Assembly (NCBI RefSeq): GCF_000203815.1
Contig: NW_004457639.1
Location: 248,001 to 312,000, forward strand
DNA length: 64,000 bases
From: Cavenderia fasciculata
Lineage: Eukaryota > Evosea > Eumycetozoa > Acytosteliales > Cavenderiaceae
Direction: 5' to 3'
Position 1 is the stretch's first letter. Each line of letters opens with the position of its first letter. This document shows, in pieces, positions 46,293-58,346 of this stretch. The notes under the pieces are model-generated. The model was not told where the DNA came from and made no database searches. It saw nothing but the letters and a program-made list of their open reading frames with translations. A program made the translations under genes and the position numbers.

Positions 46293-47495
46293 ATGGCAGT
46301 AAAGAAAAGAAAAGAAATGGAAGATAACACGACTACAACAACAACAACTCAAGGAACACTCGATGGTTGGTTAGGAATCAAAAAGAAAGATGAACAAGTC
46401 GATGAGGCATCATCTGATTCAAAGACTACAAAAAAAGTAAAGAGACCTGTAAAGAAACAAAGTAAAGATGAAGAAGTAGAGGAGGAAGAAGAAGAAGAAG
46501 AAATCAAACAAGATGATGATACTACCGATACCAATGAAAGTGATGACGAAAAGATAAAGAGATATTTGACATTTGATTTAAAGTCAATTGGAACTAGTAA
46601 AGAGTATTTTGGTCAAGTAATGGAGCCATTGGCAAAACTGTTGATGAACAAAACAGTGATTGTTGCAGGCACCAAGGAATACAGAATCTCAGAGATGGAG
46701 TATTACATCAACGGACACGCTCACAAGGACACGTTCACACACGGCGACGTGCAACAATTGGAGCATTCCATGTGGTACTTTCATCGTCAAAATGGAGGCA
46801 ACTACAAGTCGGCCAGTTACAAGGGTTTGGACATTACCTTTGGTGACCCCGAATGCTACTGCGGTATTTTGATTCGTGGTATTGAGGAGGTAACCAAGGC
46901 GGGCAAGCCAGCTGGCACCCTTGTCGATGGTCCATCACTTACAGTCGATCAGCTACTCGCAAGTGCTGGATACGCCACCATCGATGATTTGGTAAAGGCC
47001 AACGGACGATCACTATTGCCATCACAAAACAAGGTGCTCCATCTCCGTCCTACCAACAATCTCGTTGCCGCTCCCACCATTATCACCACTGGTCGTGTTG
47101 GATTAACCATGAAGATGAACCGTGCTGGCGGTCACCTCTACTTTGCCAGAGAATACAGATTCGTCCGTTTGCCAGACAAGATTAAAAAGGGCAAGCAATA
47201 CATGACCGCAGCTCTCCATCGTCAAGGAAAGTCAGACAATGAAATTAGAGCTATCACTGGTTCTACACTCAAAGCAATCAAAGGATTGGCAGATGCATTT
47301 GACAAGGGTACCAAACTCGCCAAATCTAATATCTCTCAATACAAAGATATTAGTAAAGGTGAAGATTGTTGTATATTACTTGGTTTATGTTCAAATTTGG
47401 ATAAATTAGAAGATGGCAGTAGTACTGATCAAGGTGTAGATAATGATGGAGAAGAAGAGGAAGATGAAGATCAACAAGAGGAAACTGATGATTAA
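46293..47495 (+). CDS. 3-methyladenine-DNA-glycosylase (AAG/MPG)-like protein with N-terminal PIP-box-like motif
   Basis: Single exon, 400 residues. A Lys/Glu-rich, Thr-rich N-terminus of about 85 residues contains QGTLDGWLG (about residue 19), a PCNA-interaction-like motif, and basic stretches that could serve nuclear import. The folded part has RISEMEYYING-HAHKDTFTH, SMWYFHRQNGG, KGLDITFG and YCGILIRGIEEV, then GPSLTVDQLL. The order of an E-x-Y block, D..H, a short aromatic block, a G-x-x-I strand and AVLIR-like sequence parallels the AAG/MPG fold, where Glu in the first block activates water. The C-terminus is acidic. The assignment rests on motif order only, and the overall similarity is weak. 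If right, it excises alkylated bases in the nucleus with PCNA tethering. It converges on the AAC-rich gene, 271 bp between stops. Confidence 0.55.
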   Translation: MAVKKRKEMEDNTTTTTTTQGTLDGWLGIKKKDEQVDEASSDSKTTKKVKRPVKKQSKDEEVEEEEEEEEIKQDDDTTDTNESDDEKIKRYLTFDLKSIGTSKEYFGQVMEPLAKLLMNKTVIVAGTKEYRISEMEYYINGHAHKDTFTHGDVQQLEHSMWYFHRQNGGNYKSASYKGLDITFGDPECYCGILIRGIEEVTKAGKPAGTLVDGPSLTVDQLLASAGYATIDDLVKANGRSLLPSQNKVLHLRPTNNLVAAPTIITTGRVGLTMKMNRAGGHLYFAREYRFVRLPDKIKKGKQYMTAALHRQGKSDNEIRAITGSTLKAIKGLADAFDKGTKLAKSNISQYKDISKGEDCCILLGLCSNLDKLEDGSSTDQGVDNDGEEEEDEDQQEETDD

Positions 47496-47766
47496 AAAAA
47501 ATAAAAATAAAGTAAAATGTATATTTATTTTAAAAAAACAATCAAGATAGAGACTATTTTTTAATCTAAAGGAAGAGAACGCCAGTAACAATAAACAAAT
47601 AAATATACATATGAATTTTTAAAAAGAAAAAAGATTTTTTTTTTGGTATTTATTGTTTGAATATTCTTTAAGTAGTAAAGGTGTAGAAACTGATTTTGTA
47701 TTGAATATATATATTTAGTTTTGAAAATGGGTAGTGTTGATTATAAAAAAAAAACAGATTACGGCT

Positions 47767-48940
47767 TTAAAATAACCATTCGGAACCTGTAGCATGAGTT
47801 ATATAAACTAAAGTATTGTGACGTAACTTTTTTGGGATTTTCCAATACTCTTCGACGATGATGTCTGCAGCAGAAGAAGAGGTGGTCCAAATGTAGAGAA
47901 TTTGCTTCTCCCACTTGTCGATGACGGCTTCGGACGAGGCAATGACACCAAACAACTTTTTGTAGAGCAATTGCTTGGCATACTCTGGCGTAAAGATGGC
48001 CTTGTACTTTTTGCCCATCAAATCGAAAAAGTTGATGATACGTACGACAGACACACCAATGTGGCGACCCTGAAAGTCGACTGAATAATCGGTGATCTTG
48101 GATCCTGGTACATACTCGATTTCAGTCTCGGTCTTTTTGAGAGTGGCACCAAACACTTGGTTTAAAACCTCAAATGAAAGGACCTCCGACCACACAGAGT
48201 TACCTCCTGCGTTTGGAGTCTCGAGGATACGACGACCTCCACGAGACAAGGTAAAGAGATCTGGTGAGTTGACGAGTGGCTCGAAATGGTCGACTATAAT
48301 GTCGCCACACGTCTGGTCAAAGAGACAGTTTGTGAAATACTCTGGATTGCGCTCATCTCCATAGACACACCAGGTTGGCTTGATGACGAGACGGTTGGTG
48401 GCAGTTGGACGAAACTGGGAGTGTGTCTTGTTGCAAGTGGTGGTGGAGGAGCAGGCGAGGGCATTAGACTCTTCTTGGTCCAAGTGCTCAAGAAATTGGT
48501 CGAGGTTCTTGAATGTGATTCTGGCAGCGGTGCCGGTAGTGGATTTTGATAAAAATACATCGGTGGATTGATTAAACATGTCATCCCCAAACTCCATCAT
48601 ACAATTGTTGGAGCCGGTAGAGGTTGGGGCATCCTCTAAATCGCACATTGAGAATTCCTTGAACCAGTCAAAGAAGACTTGCTCTTGATCTGGCTCGATT
48701 TGTCCACCTCCTTGGATGGTGTCGGAAACCTCTATTAACTTGTCACATGTACGGTTAGAGTCGTCAATGATGTCTTCGGTAGTGGACGCGACATTGACAT
48801 TGACCAGTTGGTTGGTAAACTCGAATATTTGATTAGGATTCTCAGCAATAGAACCCGTAGAGTTGGATCTTTTACGGTGGGTCCTAGATCCCTTATACCA
48901 TAATTGACGTGTTGATGCTGTTGAAGTTGATAATAAATTC

Positions 48941-48982
<42 letters not shown>

Positions 48983-49960
48983 CTGTTGTTGACAGTATTT
49001 ATAGACTGGTTTAAGGCGAGAGTTGGTTGATGAGATATTGGCATGAGCTCTAGCTGCTGCGGCTGGTATTTCACTGGCTCTAGCGTGTAGTTGCCAGCTT
49101 GAGCTACATCTGGAGTGATTATTGTTTGAGTTGTTGTTGTTGGCAAAGCAGTTATTAAGCCCCTTCTCAAAGTTCTCTTGGCTTGATACTTGTTGAAGGC
49201 GGTCAATAATAAGGCAAATAGTGCGACGAATGGTTGGGTTGACTGAGACTGATTGTTGTGGTCGGCGACAATCAAAATCCTGAGGATCACTCTCTGGCAA
49301 GACACGAGGAACTTGGACCAAGCTTTGCAAAACCAAGAGATTGTTGTTGAGTTGTGGAACAAAGCCACTCTTTTCGCTATTCTTGCCTCTGCCTTGGCCA
49401 AGAAGATGGCAAAGACCCTTAGATGAGATTGAAGCTTGAGTGCCAAAAACACTATTCTTAAATGTTTTAGTTTGATGATGACTGTCTTGCATTTCCATAG
49501 TCGTTGTTGTTGTTTCTGTTGTTTCTTTTGTTTCTGTTGTTTCTGTTTCCACCACAGGTTCAGTTGTAGACGACGATACAAAGCTATTATTGTCGGTGGT
49601 TGTTTCCGACAAACTACTACTCGAGCTTGTGTGCGATTCAAAAGAGTGCATGGCACTGGTTTCAAAGGAAGTGGTAGTCTCGGAGGAAGAGGAGGAAGTA
49701 CTACTGGTTGACGAAAGAGATGTTGAGGCTGGTGAAACTGAATGACTGGAAACCGAGCTACTAACAAAGTACTTTTGGACGAGTGCGGTCAAGTCAGACT
49801 GAGACATGGTGTTGGTTTGGACGATTGGGAAAATGGTTGAAGTGTGATCAACTTGGAGTTTGTTGGCAACTGTCAATGGGATTTCAATTGGGACAAAAAC
49901 AGTTACAGAGTGTTGAGTTGTTGTGGTTGTTTGGGTTGAGTTGTTGTTGTTGAATTGCAT
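47767..49960 (-). CDS. AAC-rich-family protein (AAC11/AAC4-like C-terminal domain), with a +1 frame break
   Basis: Two overlapping minus-strand frames make one protein. The first (start 49960) gives about 275 residues: Thr/Ser-rich sequence with RRTICLIIDRLQQVSSQENF near its end. The second, one base further on, continues from about 49130 through a poly-Asn tract to 47767. The C-terminal 180 residues are well conserved in style: KPTWCVYGDERNPEYFTNC, EYVPGSKITDYSVDFQG, RHIGVSVVR, EYAKQLLYKKLFGVIAS and TLVYITHATGSEWLF. This resembles the domain found in plant proteins named after the Dictyostelium AAC-rich clones. The KITDYSVD...IGVSVVR pattern suggests a restriction-nuclease-like fold, which is my inference. 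Both frames are open over about 870 bp, so the crossing point is judged by composition only. No matching intron was found. Confidence 0.65.
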
Positions 49961-51033
49961 TGTTGGATTAATTTAAATTTGGGAATTAGAGTTGGCTAGA
50001 CTTTAGATTGAGTTGCTTGTTGTTGCGAGAGGAAGGGATTTGCTTTTAATTGATTGGTTTGTTGTAAATAATAACTAAAACAAATAAATGGACATGTTAG
50101 AGATTAATTTAAAATTTTAATTATAACATCATTTTTTGGTCTTAGTTATTATTATTATTATTGGACAAGTTACTATTACTATCAAATGATTGACTTTGAT
50201 CCTACGTTGTTGTTTGTTTGATTGGTGGATTAATTTATAATATCATTATTAAATCTTCTTTTATATATGTGATTATTTATATGGGTATTATTATTATAGA
50301 CTATTATATATATTTACCTTTTGAAATTTCTTTATTTAAAGAGAATGGTTGGTAAAAAAATTTTTTTTGTTACTCTCTGTCTCGCTTGAGTAAATTTTGA
50401 GAATTGTTAAAAAATATGTTGCTGCCCAAAAATGTGTTTTACGCTGAGTTGCCGCCTGTTAAAATCGAATTTTCGAGGAACAACCCCAATATCTGAATCA
50501 TTTGGTAACAACTATCTCTCAGATCCCCGAAGCAATTTTGGAACAGGGGTGGGTGATTGATGCGAGCGTGTGTGTGTTGAACTTCATTAAACAAGCCACA
50601 AATTGATGTGATGACGGTGTGGAAACTCAATATTTCATTGCTTGCTCATATTACTCATTCTTGTTTATCAAAGTATACTTTGTCAGACAGTCTAACCTTT
50701 TACTAAAAGTACATAAAGTAAAAAAAAAAAAAAAGAAAGAAATCAGAAAGATAAAATATTTTTTTTTGTTTGGATTCCAAACAAACCTTTTTTTTTTTAG
50801 ATTAAAATAAATAATTATTTATTAATTAAATAATTCAAGAATGATACAATATACTTAGTAATACAGTTGAAAGTTGGAAACACACAAAAATATATATAAA
50901 TATATTTTTTTATGGGTTTATTAATTTATTAATTTTTCTTGAGTTTTCTCTTTTTCAAGTATTTTGTTCAAAAATCTGTTTATTAATTTATATCTTCTTT
51001 TTTTTTAAAAGATTGATTATACATACATACAAA
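49961..51033. promoter_or_regulatory. Divergent intergenic region, no gene seen
   Basis: About 1.07 kb between the AAC-rich gene (minus) and ARMC8 (plus). It is mostly AT-rich with A/T runs. About 50400-50600 is more GC-balanced (for example GAGTTGCCGCCTG and a GTGTGTGTG run) and may hold promoter elements. Nothing specific is recognisable. Confidence 0.55.
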
Positions 51034-53354
51034 ATGGAGAATAGGTCAATAGAAGCATTAGAGATTATCAACAACAGAGATAAATACCAAGACGACAGCA
51101 GCAGACTCTTACAAGCAATAAAGTATATAAAGAATACAATCATTGGTAATACAAAGAAGAAATTAGAGTTTATAGATAATGGTGCTATTGCATTGTATGT
51201 GTTGTTAAGAGGAAGAACAAGTAGAGAATTAGAATAGGAATAGACAAGAAAAGAAAAGAAAAGAAAGACCAAGATTTAATTTTCTTCTTTAATTTTGTTA
51301 GGTTTATAAATTTACTGTTGAATGAAAAGAATCAAGATATATTGATACAAGTTACATGTGTATTGGGTAGTTTTTCGTGCAAGTTGGAGAGAGGAGCATT
51401 GGATATATGCAAGACACCCAATGCATTGGATAGGTTGATTTCACTGCTGTCACACGACAACCAAAAGATGGTAGAGTCTAGTGCACGAACCATCAAGTTT
51501 ATACTAGGTTCGAAACCACAAAACAGCAATCACCATGCATTCAATCACATCAATTCATTTATCTATGGCGCAGAGGGTATACGATTGTTGACATCGTTGC
51601 TCAAGCACAACGAGTCGATTCAAGAGACTGCCATTATTATCATTGGACAAGGATGCGAACCATTGATCAACAATCGTAGAGAGGAACTAAACACCTACCA
51701 AACACAATTGCTAAAGAGTGGTGCTTTTGACAGCATATTCTCGTTTTTGGCACCATCCAAATCAAAGTTACAAGAGCAGTGTCTTGTAGCGGTCGAGTTG
51801 TTGACTAGAGACAACGCGACCGTCTGCCAACACCTTGTCAATCGGTCACCCGATTATGTAGAGTTGCGTTTGATTGTGCATTTGGCAAAGAGTCAGTCCC
51901 CTCGCACCAAACTATTGGCTGCAACCATTATATGTAACATTGACCAAACTAAATGTCTGCCTCCACCATTCTCACCCGTCATGACTAAATTACTGCCAAT
52001 GATTGTTAGACTCATGTCTCCTCAAACTTGTGCGTCGCCAACTGGAACAGGTCATGAATCTGGATCATCAATGATGATGAATGGTAGCGATACAATTCCT
52101 GCAGGTGGTAGTGGTGGTACTTCCAACAACAATGCTCATTTAGGTAATATAGAAGAAGAACAATCTATACGTGAGGATATACCAGCATTCTTGGCACGTG
52201 TAGTATCTGAAAGTGAAGAGTTGCAGAGAGTGGCTGCAGAGTGTGAAAGTTTGATCAAGTTGGTTGGATACATCCGCGACCGAAAGAGTTCCAACAAACT
52301 ACTCGAAAATGCATTGACAGCCATCGCAGTACTATGTAGTACACGTGAAGACAGTCGTCGTCAAGTGGCCGAGTCAAAGGCTATCCCCATCATTGTACAA
52401 CTGCTCGATTCTTCACAACCCAGTATCAAAGCAGCTGCATGTCGATGCATTAAAAGCCTCAGTCGCAGTATCAAACAACTCCGAACATTCCTCTATGACT
52501 CTGCCGTCGGGCAACCCTTCCCCAAACTCATTGTTGACCCATCGCTAGAGGTACGTGTCAATGCATTGGCATCGATTTGTAATCTGGTCATTGATTTCAG
52601 CCCCATGAAACAAGAGATGATCGATAGTGGTGTCATGAAAAAGTTGGTAGAGTACCTGTTGGACGGCCAATGCGAGCATCAAGTCCGACTAAACAGTGCA
52701 TGGGCACTCAAAAACATGTTGTTTATGGCCGATGTCCCCATCAAGGAGGCATTGCTCAAAGAAATATCACTCGACAACCTAGCAACACTCACACGAGAGA
52801 CAAACCCTGCCATTTCAGAGCAGATTCTCTCTTTATTCCGTAATCTCCTCTACAAAGACTCTACCAACATTATCACAGACGAACATGGACTCTTACTCAT
52901 CCGACTCGTCGAACAACTCATCAATAATCCAACCTATAGCACAAATGATGCTGTCATTAAACAGGCACTATTTGTTGTTTGTAATTTAGCTTCAAACAAG
53001 GAAATTCATAGAAATCAAATTATAACTTCTCCTATTTTCCAAAAAATTATTTATTATCTTGTAAGTGTATAAAAATAATAGAAATAGAGAGAGATAGATA
53101 GAGATAGAATAGATTAACTAATTATTTTTGATTTTGTTTTTATTTAGGAAAATTCAAACAATCATGAAATTAAAATTACATCTATATGGTGTTTAACCAA
53201 TTTAGTTAAATTTGAAGATATAACAAAGGAACAAAGAATTAAAAAGATTAGAGATAATGGATGTATTGATATTGTAAACATGATGGTTGAAGGATCAAAT
53301 GAAGATTTGAAAATCAGATCAAAGGAACTATTGAAATCTTTTTCTCAAAACTAG
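51034..53354 (+). CDS. armc8: ARMC8 (Gid5-class armadillo-repeat protein of the CTLH/GID E3 ligase)
   Basis: Three exons, 51034-51200, 51302-53060 and 53148-53354, 710 residues. The N-terminus (LLQAIKYIKNTIIGNTKKK) aligns in pattern with the ARMC8 start (K-N-x-x-IGN-x-K-x-K). It is followed by armadillo repeats throughout (LIQVTCVLGSFSC, MVESSARTIKFILG, RRQVAESKAIPIIVQLLDSS, VRVNALASICNLV, VRLNSAWALKNMLFM). Family role: substrate-receptor scaffold of the CTLH/GID ubiquitin ligase. The first donor was placed at GT|GTTGTTAAG because it is the only phase-2 site that keeps ALYV-FINLLL continuous; its sequence is unusual and this junction is the weakest part. The second intron (GTAAGT...ATTTAG) is clear. 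Confidence 0.9.
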
Positions 53355-53511
53355 CTAAAAATAATAATAACGTCCGTTTGACAAAAAAGTTGAGGTTTTC
53401 AACAAAAAATAAAACTATGTGTAATTGTGTAAAAAAACGAATGAGTGTTCTATGAACTTTCGTCCATTTCTGTTCATTCATTCAAGTCGATAATAGATAA
53501 CTAGTTATAAC

Positions 53512-56014
53512 ATGATAGAGATTGATAACAATGGAGAACAACAAATAAAACAAGATGAGTTGACCAATGTTGTAAAAGAAAACAATAAGGGAAAAGATCA
53601 AGAAGATGCTGCTGACGACACACAACAACAACAAAGCGACAATAGCAGCAATATGGAAGAAAATCAATCGAGTACTACGCCAAACCACAATAAAAAAAAG
53701 AAAAGAAAAAAAGTTCAGCAACAAAGTACAGCAACAATTAAACCTACAAGTATAAATAATCATAGTAGTAGTGGTGGTCATATGAATAATAGATTTGGAT
53801 CACTAGATGATGACGATTTAATCGATGATGAAATGACTTTAAGTGGTATGTTGTGATCAATAGTTAAATAATAGTTAATAATAGTTTGATAACTGATGAA
53901 TGTCAGGTGATCATCGATCATCGGAGATATTGAATGATCGGTTGATCTATTATATTATTTATATATATATCTAACATTTGTTTAAACATCAAAAGATAAA
54001 TTAAAGAAGAAAAAGAAAAGAAAAGGTACAACTACAACAACAACAACAACTACAACAGCAACGACATCAAATTCAAGTGGTTCAGTTAGCCAATCACAAA
54101 TATTGAATCTAGTAAATAATAATAGTAATGATGTATTTGAAGAGATCTATGGTAAACATGTAAGAAGAATATATATAGAGAGAGTGATTGAATCAGATTG
54201 CATGTGACTATTTATTTATTAACGACTATATATTAATTTTAGGCAAAGGTTGAAATTGAATTATTAAAACAAAAAAGAAATAGTGGATGTTCAGTTAGAG
54301 ATTTACAACATTACTTGCTTTGGTTGTTATCAGATTTCCAATTACCATTACCTGCATGGGTATTTACAAAGAATAAACCACTCTTACAAAAGGTGGTTCT
54401 CATTACATTGCCAGGTCTCAATTATATGATGTTTGAAAAGGCAACTTTACTCACTGGAAAACCATGGTTCCAGTCATTCCTTACACAACGCATGTTATTC
54501 AATGTTCCTTCAAACTCTATCATGACGCCTCCTGGATCTTCCATTTACGCGAATCTACTTCAAATCAAATCAACCACTAAATCAAATCACAAAAACGCTG
54601 CTCAAAAAGGTCCCATCGTACATGTTTCTGCCTATGTACTAACCGACGAAGAATTAATAGAAAATGGTTATCCAATGCCAAATCTTTATTTTGACAAAGA
54701 GTAAATATATAATAGAAGATATTAAAGATAGATAGATTTTCAAAATACTTACTTATACTTTTTTTTTTTTTCTAATTTGTTTTTAGAGGATGGTCAACAC
54801 CAAATAGAGATGGAAGTGGACATGAATTATTATCAATAGATTGTGAAATGTGTAGAACAAATGAAGGATTAGAATTGGCAAGAATTAGTATTGTAAATGA
54901 AAGTAAAACAGTTTTAATGGATGAATATGTAAAACCAGATAATGAAATTATCGATTATTTGACTGTATACAGTGGCATTACAAGCGAGACTTTAAAAAAT
55001 GTCAAAACGAAATTGGCAGATATTCAAACCAAGATGTTGGCACTTGTAAGCAAGTCCACCATTCTTATGGGCCACTCGCTCGAGAATGACTTTAAAGCAT
55101 TGCGATTTGCACATGGTCGTGTTATTGACACTGCCGTGCTCTACCCAACCGGGTCAACCAACAAATTCCCACTCCGTTATCTCACCAAAAAATACTTGAA
55201 CCGAGTCATCCAAAACAATGGAGGAGGCGGACACAACTCGACCGAAGATGCCATTGCAGTGATGGATTTGGTCAAGCTCAAGGTGGCAAGAGGCAAGTCT
55301 TTTGGTACAAAGGCTGAAAAATTTGAAAACCTCTTTGACAAGTTGGTGCAATACAAGAAAAAGGCTACATTGGTCGACACGATGGATGAAATAGCCGCCC
55401 ACGCAACTCCATCAGTTTCTGCATTCAAGTGTGCCAATGACGAGGAAATGGTCGAAAGAATGATCAAGCAGGTCAAAGGTCCAAGTGATTTTATTTGCTC
55501 TAGAATCTATCAACTTTCTCATTATTATAAATCAATCGATCAACATAAACCAACCACAAACAACAAAAATCATACCACAAAAGAAGAAAAAGAAGAGGAA
55601 GAGGAAGAAAAAGAAAAAGAAACTTTAACTTCTACCACTACTACTACCACTTCAACAACATTATCAGTATCATCTGATGATAGTCCACAAGAACAAAATG
55701 GTGCAGATGAAACACAACAACAACCAATTAAAAATATTACTCCAATAGTAGTCGATGAAAGTATAGTCAAAGAGTTGGATTCATGGGGTGGAATGCCAGT
55801 CGATCAGAAATTGTATGATTTATTGGATTCAGTAAACGAAAAGATCAAAAAGATTTGGGATAATATGACACCAAATTCAATGATGATTTTGGCTTGTGGA
55901 CCTGGTCCATACAATGACATTAATCGATTTAGAGGTGTTGCAGGAAAGGAATCTGAATATGTTTTATCATTATCAGGTTCAAAGGAGGGATTTTTATTTT
56001 TGGGTGTAAAATAA
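53512..56014 (+). CDS. REXO-type DEDDh 3'-5' RNA exonuclease
   Basis: Four exons, 53512-53845, 53996-54159, 54243-54700 and 54787-56014, 727 residues. The N-terminus is Lys-rich with nucleolar-type basic runs (KKKKRKKV, KKKKKRKG). The conserved middle part precedes the catalytic domain (VRDLQHYLLWLLSD, LTDEELIENGYPMPN), as in REXO5-like proteins. The exonuclease domain has LSIDCEMCRTNEGLE (Exo I, Asp and Glu), KPDNEIIDYLTVYSGIT, MGHSLENDFKAL (Exo II Asp), RVIDTAVLYP and HNSTEDAIAV (Exo III His and Asp). All four acidic residues and the His are present. Family role: 3' trimming of rRNA, 5S rRNA or snoRNA in the nucleolus. The C-terminal third has acidic and Thr-rich tracts, then a conserved GGMPVDQKLYDLLDSV tail. 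The gene starts 157 bp after ARMC8 on the same strand. Confidence 0.9.
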
Positions 56015-56222
56015 ATCAAAACCAAAATAAAAAAAAGTTATAATATATTGATGTTATCCTATTTCATTGTAATATAAAATTATTATTTTTTTTTTATTTA
56101 TTTTTGGTAAAGTAATGATAGGAACTATTGATTTTTTTTTTTAATTTAAATAAGTGAAATTTGATTTGTGGTATTATTTGTTTAGTTTTTCTTTTTTTTT
56201 AATCCATTAGATTTGGTTTTTT

Positions 56223-58346
56223 TTAACAATCACAACCCTTGATTGGATCACCTATTTGTAAAAGGAAAAAGATATAAATTAATAATTAATAATGACCTAA
56301 TGCTTTCTTTAAATCACATACATTGTTTTCCATGGTCACAAACGACGTTTCTAAATCCACATCCCTTTCTGACATCACAAACAGCTACTTGGCATTTGTT
56401 GTGGCTCTTTGGACACCTAAATTAAATGAATAAATAGGTTAATAGGCAGGTTTCTAACAAGACAATGTTTAATATTATAATGCTTACATATCATCACAGG
56501 TGCAACATGAGGAGTGATCAACATGGCACTTTCCATTGCGACAAGTGTTGGTGGCACATGGTTGCTTAGGGTCTTGAGGGCAATCTCCATTGCAAGTACA
56601 ACATGATGGGTTACGAGTAATCATACACTTTCCATTATTGCAGGTGGCAATTTCACATGGATTGTTGGTTTTGCAATCTCCATCACATTGGCAACATGAG
56701 GGGTTACGAGTGATCATACACTTTCCATTGTTACAGGTGGCAATCTCACATGGGTTGTTGGTTTTGCAATCTCCGTTGCATGAACAACAATGGGCTATTG
56801 GAGTGTTGCAACATCCAGTAGAGTTGGAACAGGTATCAAAGGTACATGGATTCTTGTCGTCACAGTTCTTTGGTGCCTTGACACACTTTCCATTTTGACA
56901 AGAGTTGATGGTACACTTGTTTCCATCATCGCAGTCTCCATCACATTGGCAACATGAGGGGTTACGAGTAATCATACACTTTCCATTATTGCAGGTAGCA
57001 ATTTCACATGGGTTGCTGGTTTTGCAATCTCCGTTGCAAGTACAACATGATGGGTTACGAGTAATCATACACTTTCCATTATTGCAGGTGGCAATTTCAC
57101 ATGGATTGTTGGTTTTGCAATCTCCATCACATTGGCAACATGAGGGGTTACGAGTGATCATACACTTTCCATTGTTACAAGTGGCAATTTCACATGGGTT
57201 GCTGGTTTTGCAGTCTCCGTTGCATGAACAACAATGGGCTATTGGAGTGTTGCAACATCCAGTAGAGTTGGAACAAGTATCAAAGGTACATGGGTTTCTG
57301 TCATCACAATTCTTTGGTGTCTTTACACACTTTCCATTTTGACAAGAGTTGATGGTACACTTGTTACCATCATTGCAGTCTCCATCACATTGGCAACATG
57401 AGGGGTTACGAGTAATCATACACTTTCCATTCTTACATGTGGCAATCTCACATGGGTTGTTGGTTTTGCAGTCTCCATCACATTGGCAACATGATGGGTT
57501 ATGAGTAATCATACACTTTCCATTGTTGCAGGTGGCAATCTCACATGGGTTGTTGGTTTTGCAGTCTCCGTTGCATGAACAACAATGGGCTATTGGAGTG
57601 TTGCAACATCCAGTAGAGTTGGAACAAGTATCAAAGGTACATGGATTATTATCATCACATGATCTTGGAACATGTTGACATCCCTTTTCCTTGTCACAAA
57701 AGTCAAGAGTGCATTGGTTGTTATCATTGCCTATATGATATGAGAGAGGTGAATAAATAAACAAGACAAAGGATTAAATATTTATATTCTATTGATCAAT
57801 ACATACAATCCATGGCCTTGTGGAGACATCCAGATTGTGTGTCACAATAATCAATAGTGCATGAATTGTGGTCATCACAACAGATTGGAGTGAACAAACA
57901 TTTGCCAGTAGAGTTGCAACATGAGTCTACGGTACATGGGTTATTATCGGTACAGATACGAGAACGGAAATAACATCCGATTTTGGCATCACAAATATTA
58001 TCAGTGCATGGATTATTATCATCACATGATACCTTTTCATGGACACAAATCTTATTTACACAATCCTAAAAAAAACAAAAAAAAAGAAAATAGATATTAA
58101 TATTAATATATATTGAAACCATCGATCATTAAATTAAATTTGATCTACATACATATCGATCGGTAGTACAAAGATTTCCATCATCACAATTTGGTTCATT
58201 TGTGGCTAAAAATTAGTTTGGAAAAAAATAATTGATTAATTAATTAATATCCAATGATGGGTAGGGTATTATTGTTCCAAAAACTTACCATTAATTGCAA
58301 TTGCAAAGAGTGCAAAGATTAAAAGTAAGATTTTAATCTTCATCAT
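56223..58346 (-). CDS. EcmA/EcmB-type extracellular matrix protein with CTDC repeats
   Basis: Six exons: 58289-58346, 58153-58205, 57807-58065, 56488-57730, 56322-56416 and 56223-56251; 578 residues. A signal peptide (MMKIKILLLIFALFAIAING) is followed by Cys-rich 24-residue repeats of the dictyostelid CTDC type (CDDNNPCTDNICDAKIGCYF). The large exon contains seven near-identical 31-residue units (CNGDCKTNNPCEIATC, then NGKCMITRNPSCC), one divergent unit, and three copies of a CTFDTCSNSTGCCNTP block. The last two exons encode a Cys-containing tail ending KGCDC. Family role: structural protein of the slime sheath and stalk tube, made by prestalk cells. There is no membrane anchor, so it is secreted. 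The first of two adjacent ATGs was chosen as start. Repeat length polymorphism between strains is likely. Confidence 0.9.
56510..57690. repeat. Coding tandem array of about 93-bp Cys-rich units
   Basis: Within the large exon of the matrix-protein gene, DNA units of about 93 bp (31 residues) recur with few differences, grouped into larger blocks that each end in a CTFDTCSNSTGCC segment. DNA-level identity includes synonymous sites (for example the words TTGCAATCTCCATCACATTGG and its close variants recur), pointing to recent duplication or gene conversion rather than protein-level constraint alone. Confidence 0.85.

Noticed and set aside
56590-57342. Two repetitive plus-strand open frames
   Set aside because: Antisense of the Cys-rich tandem array; repeats keep the frame open.
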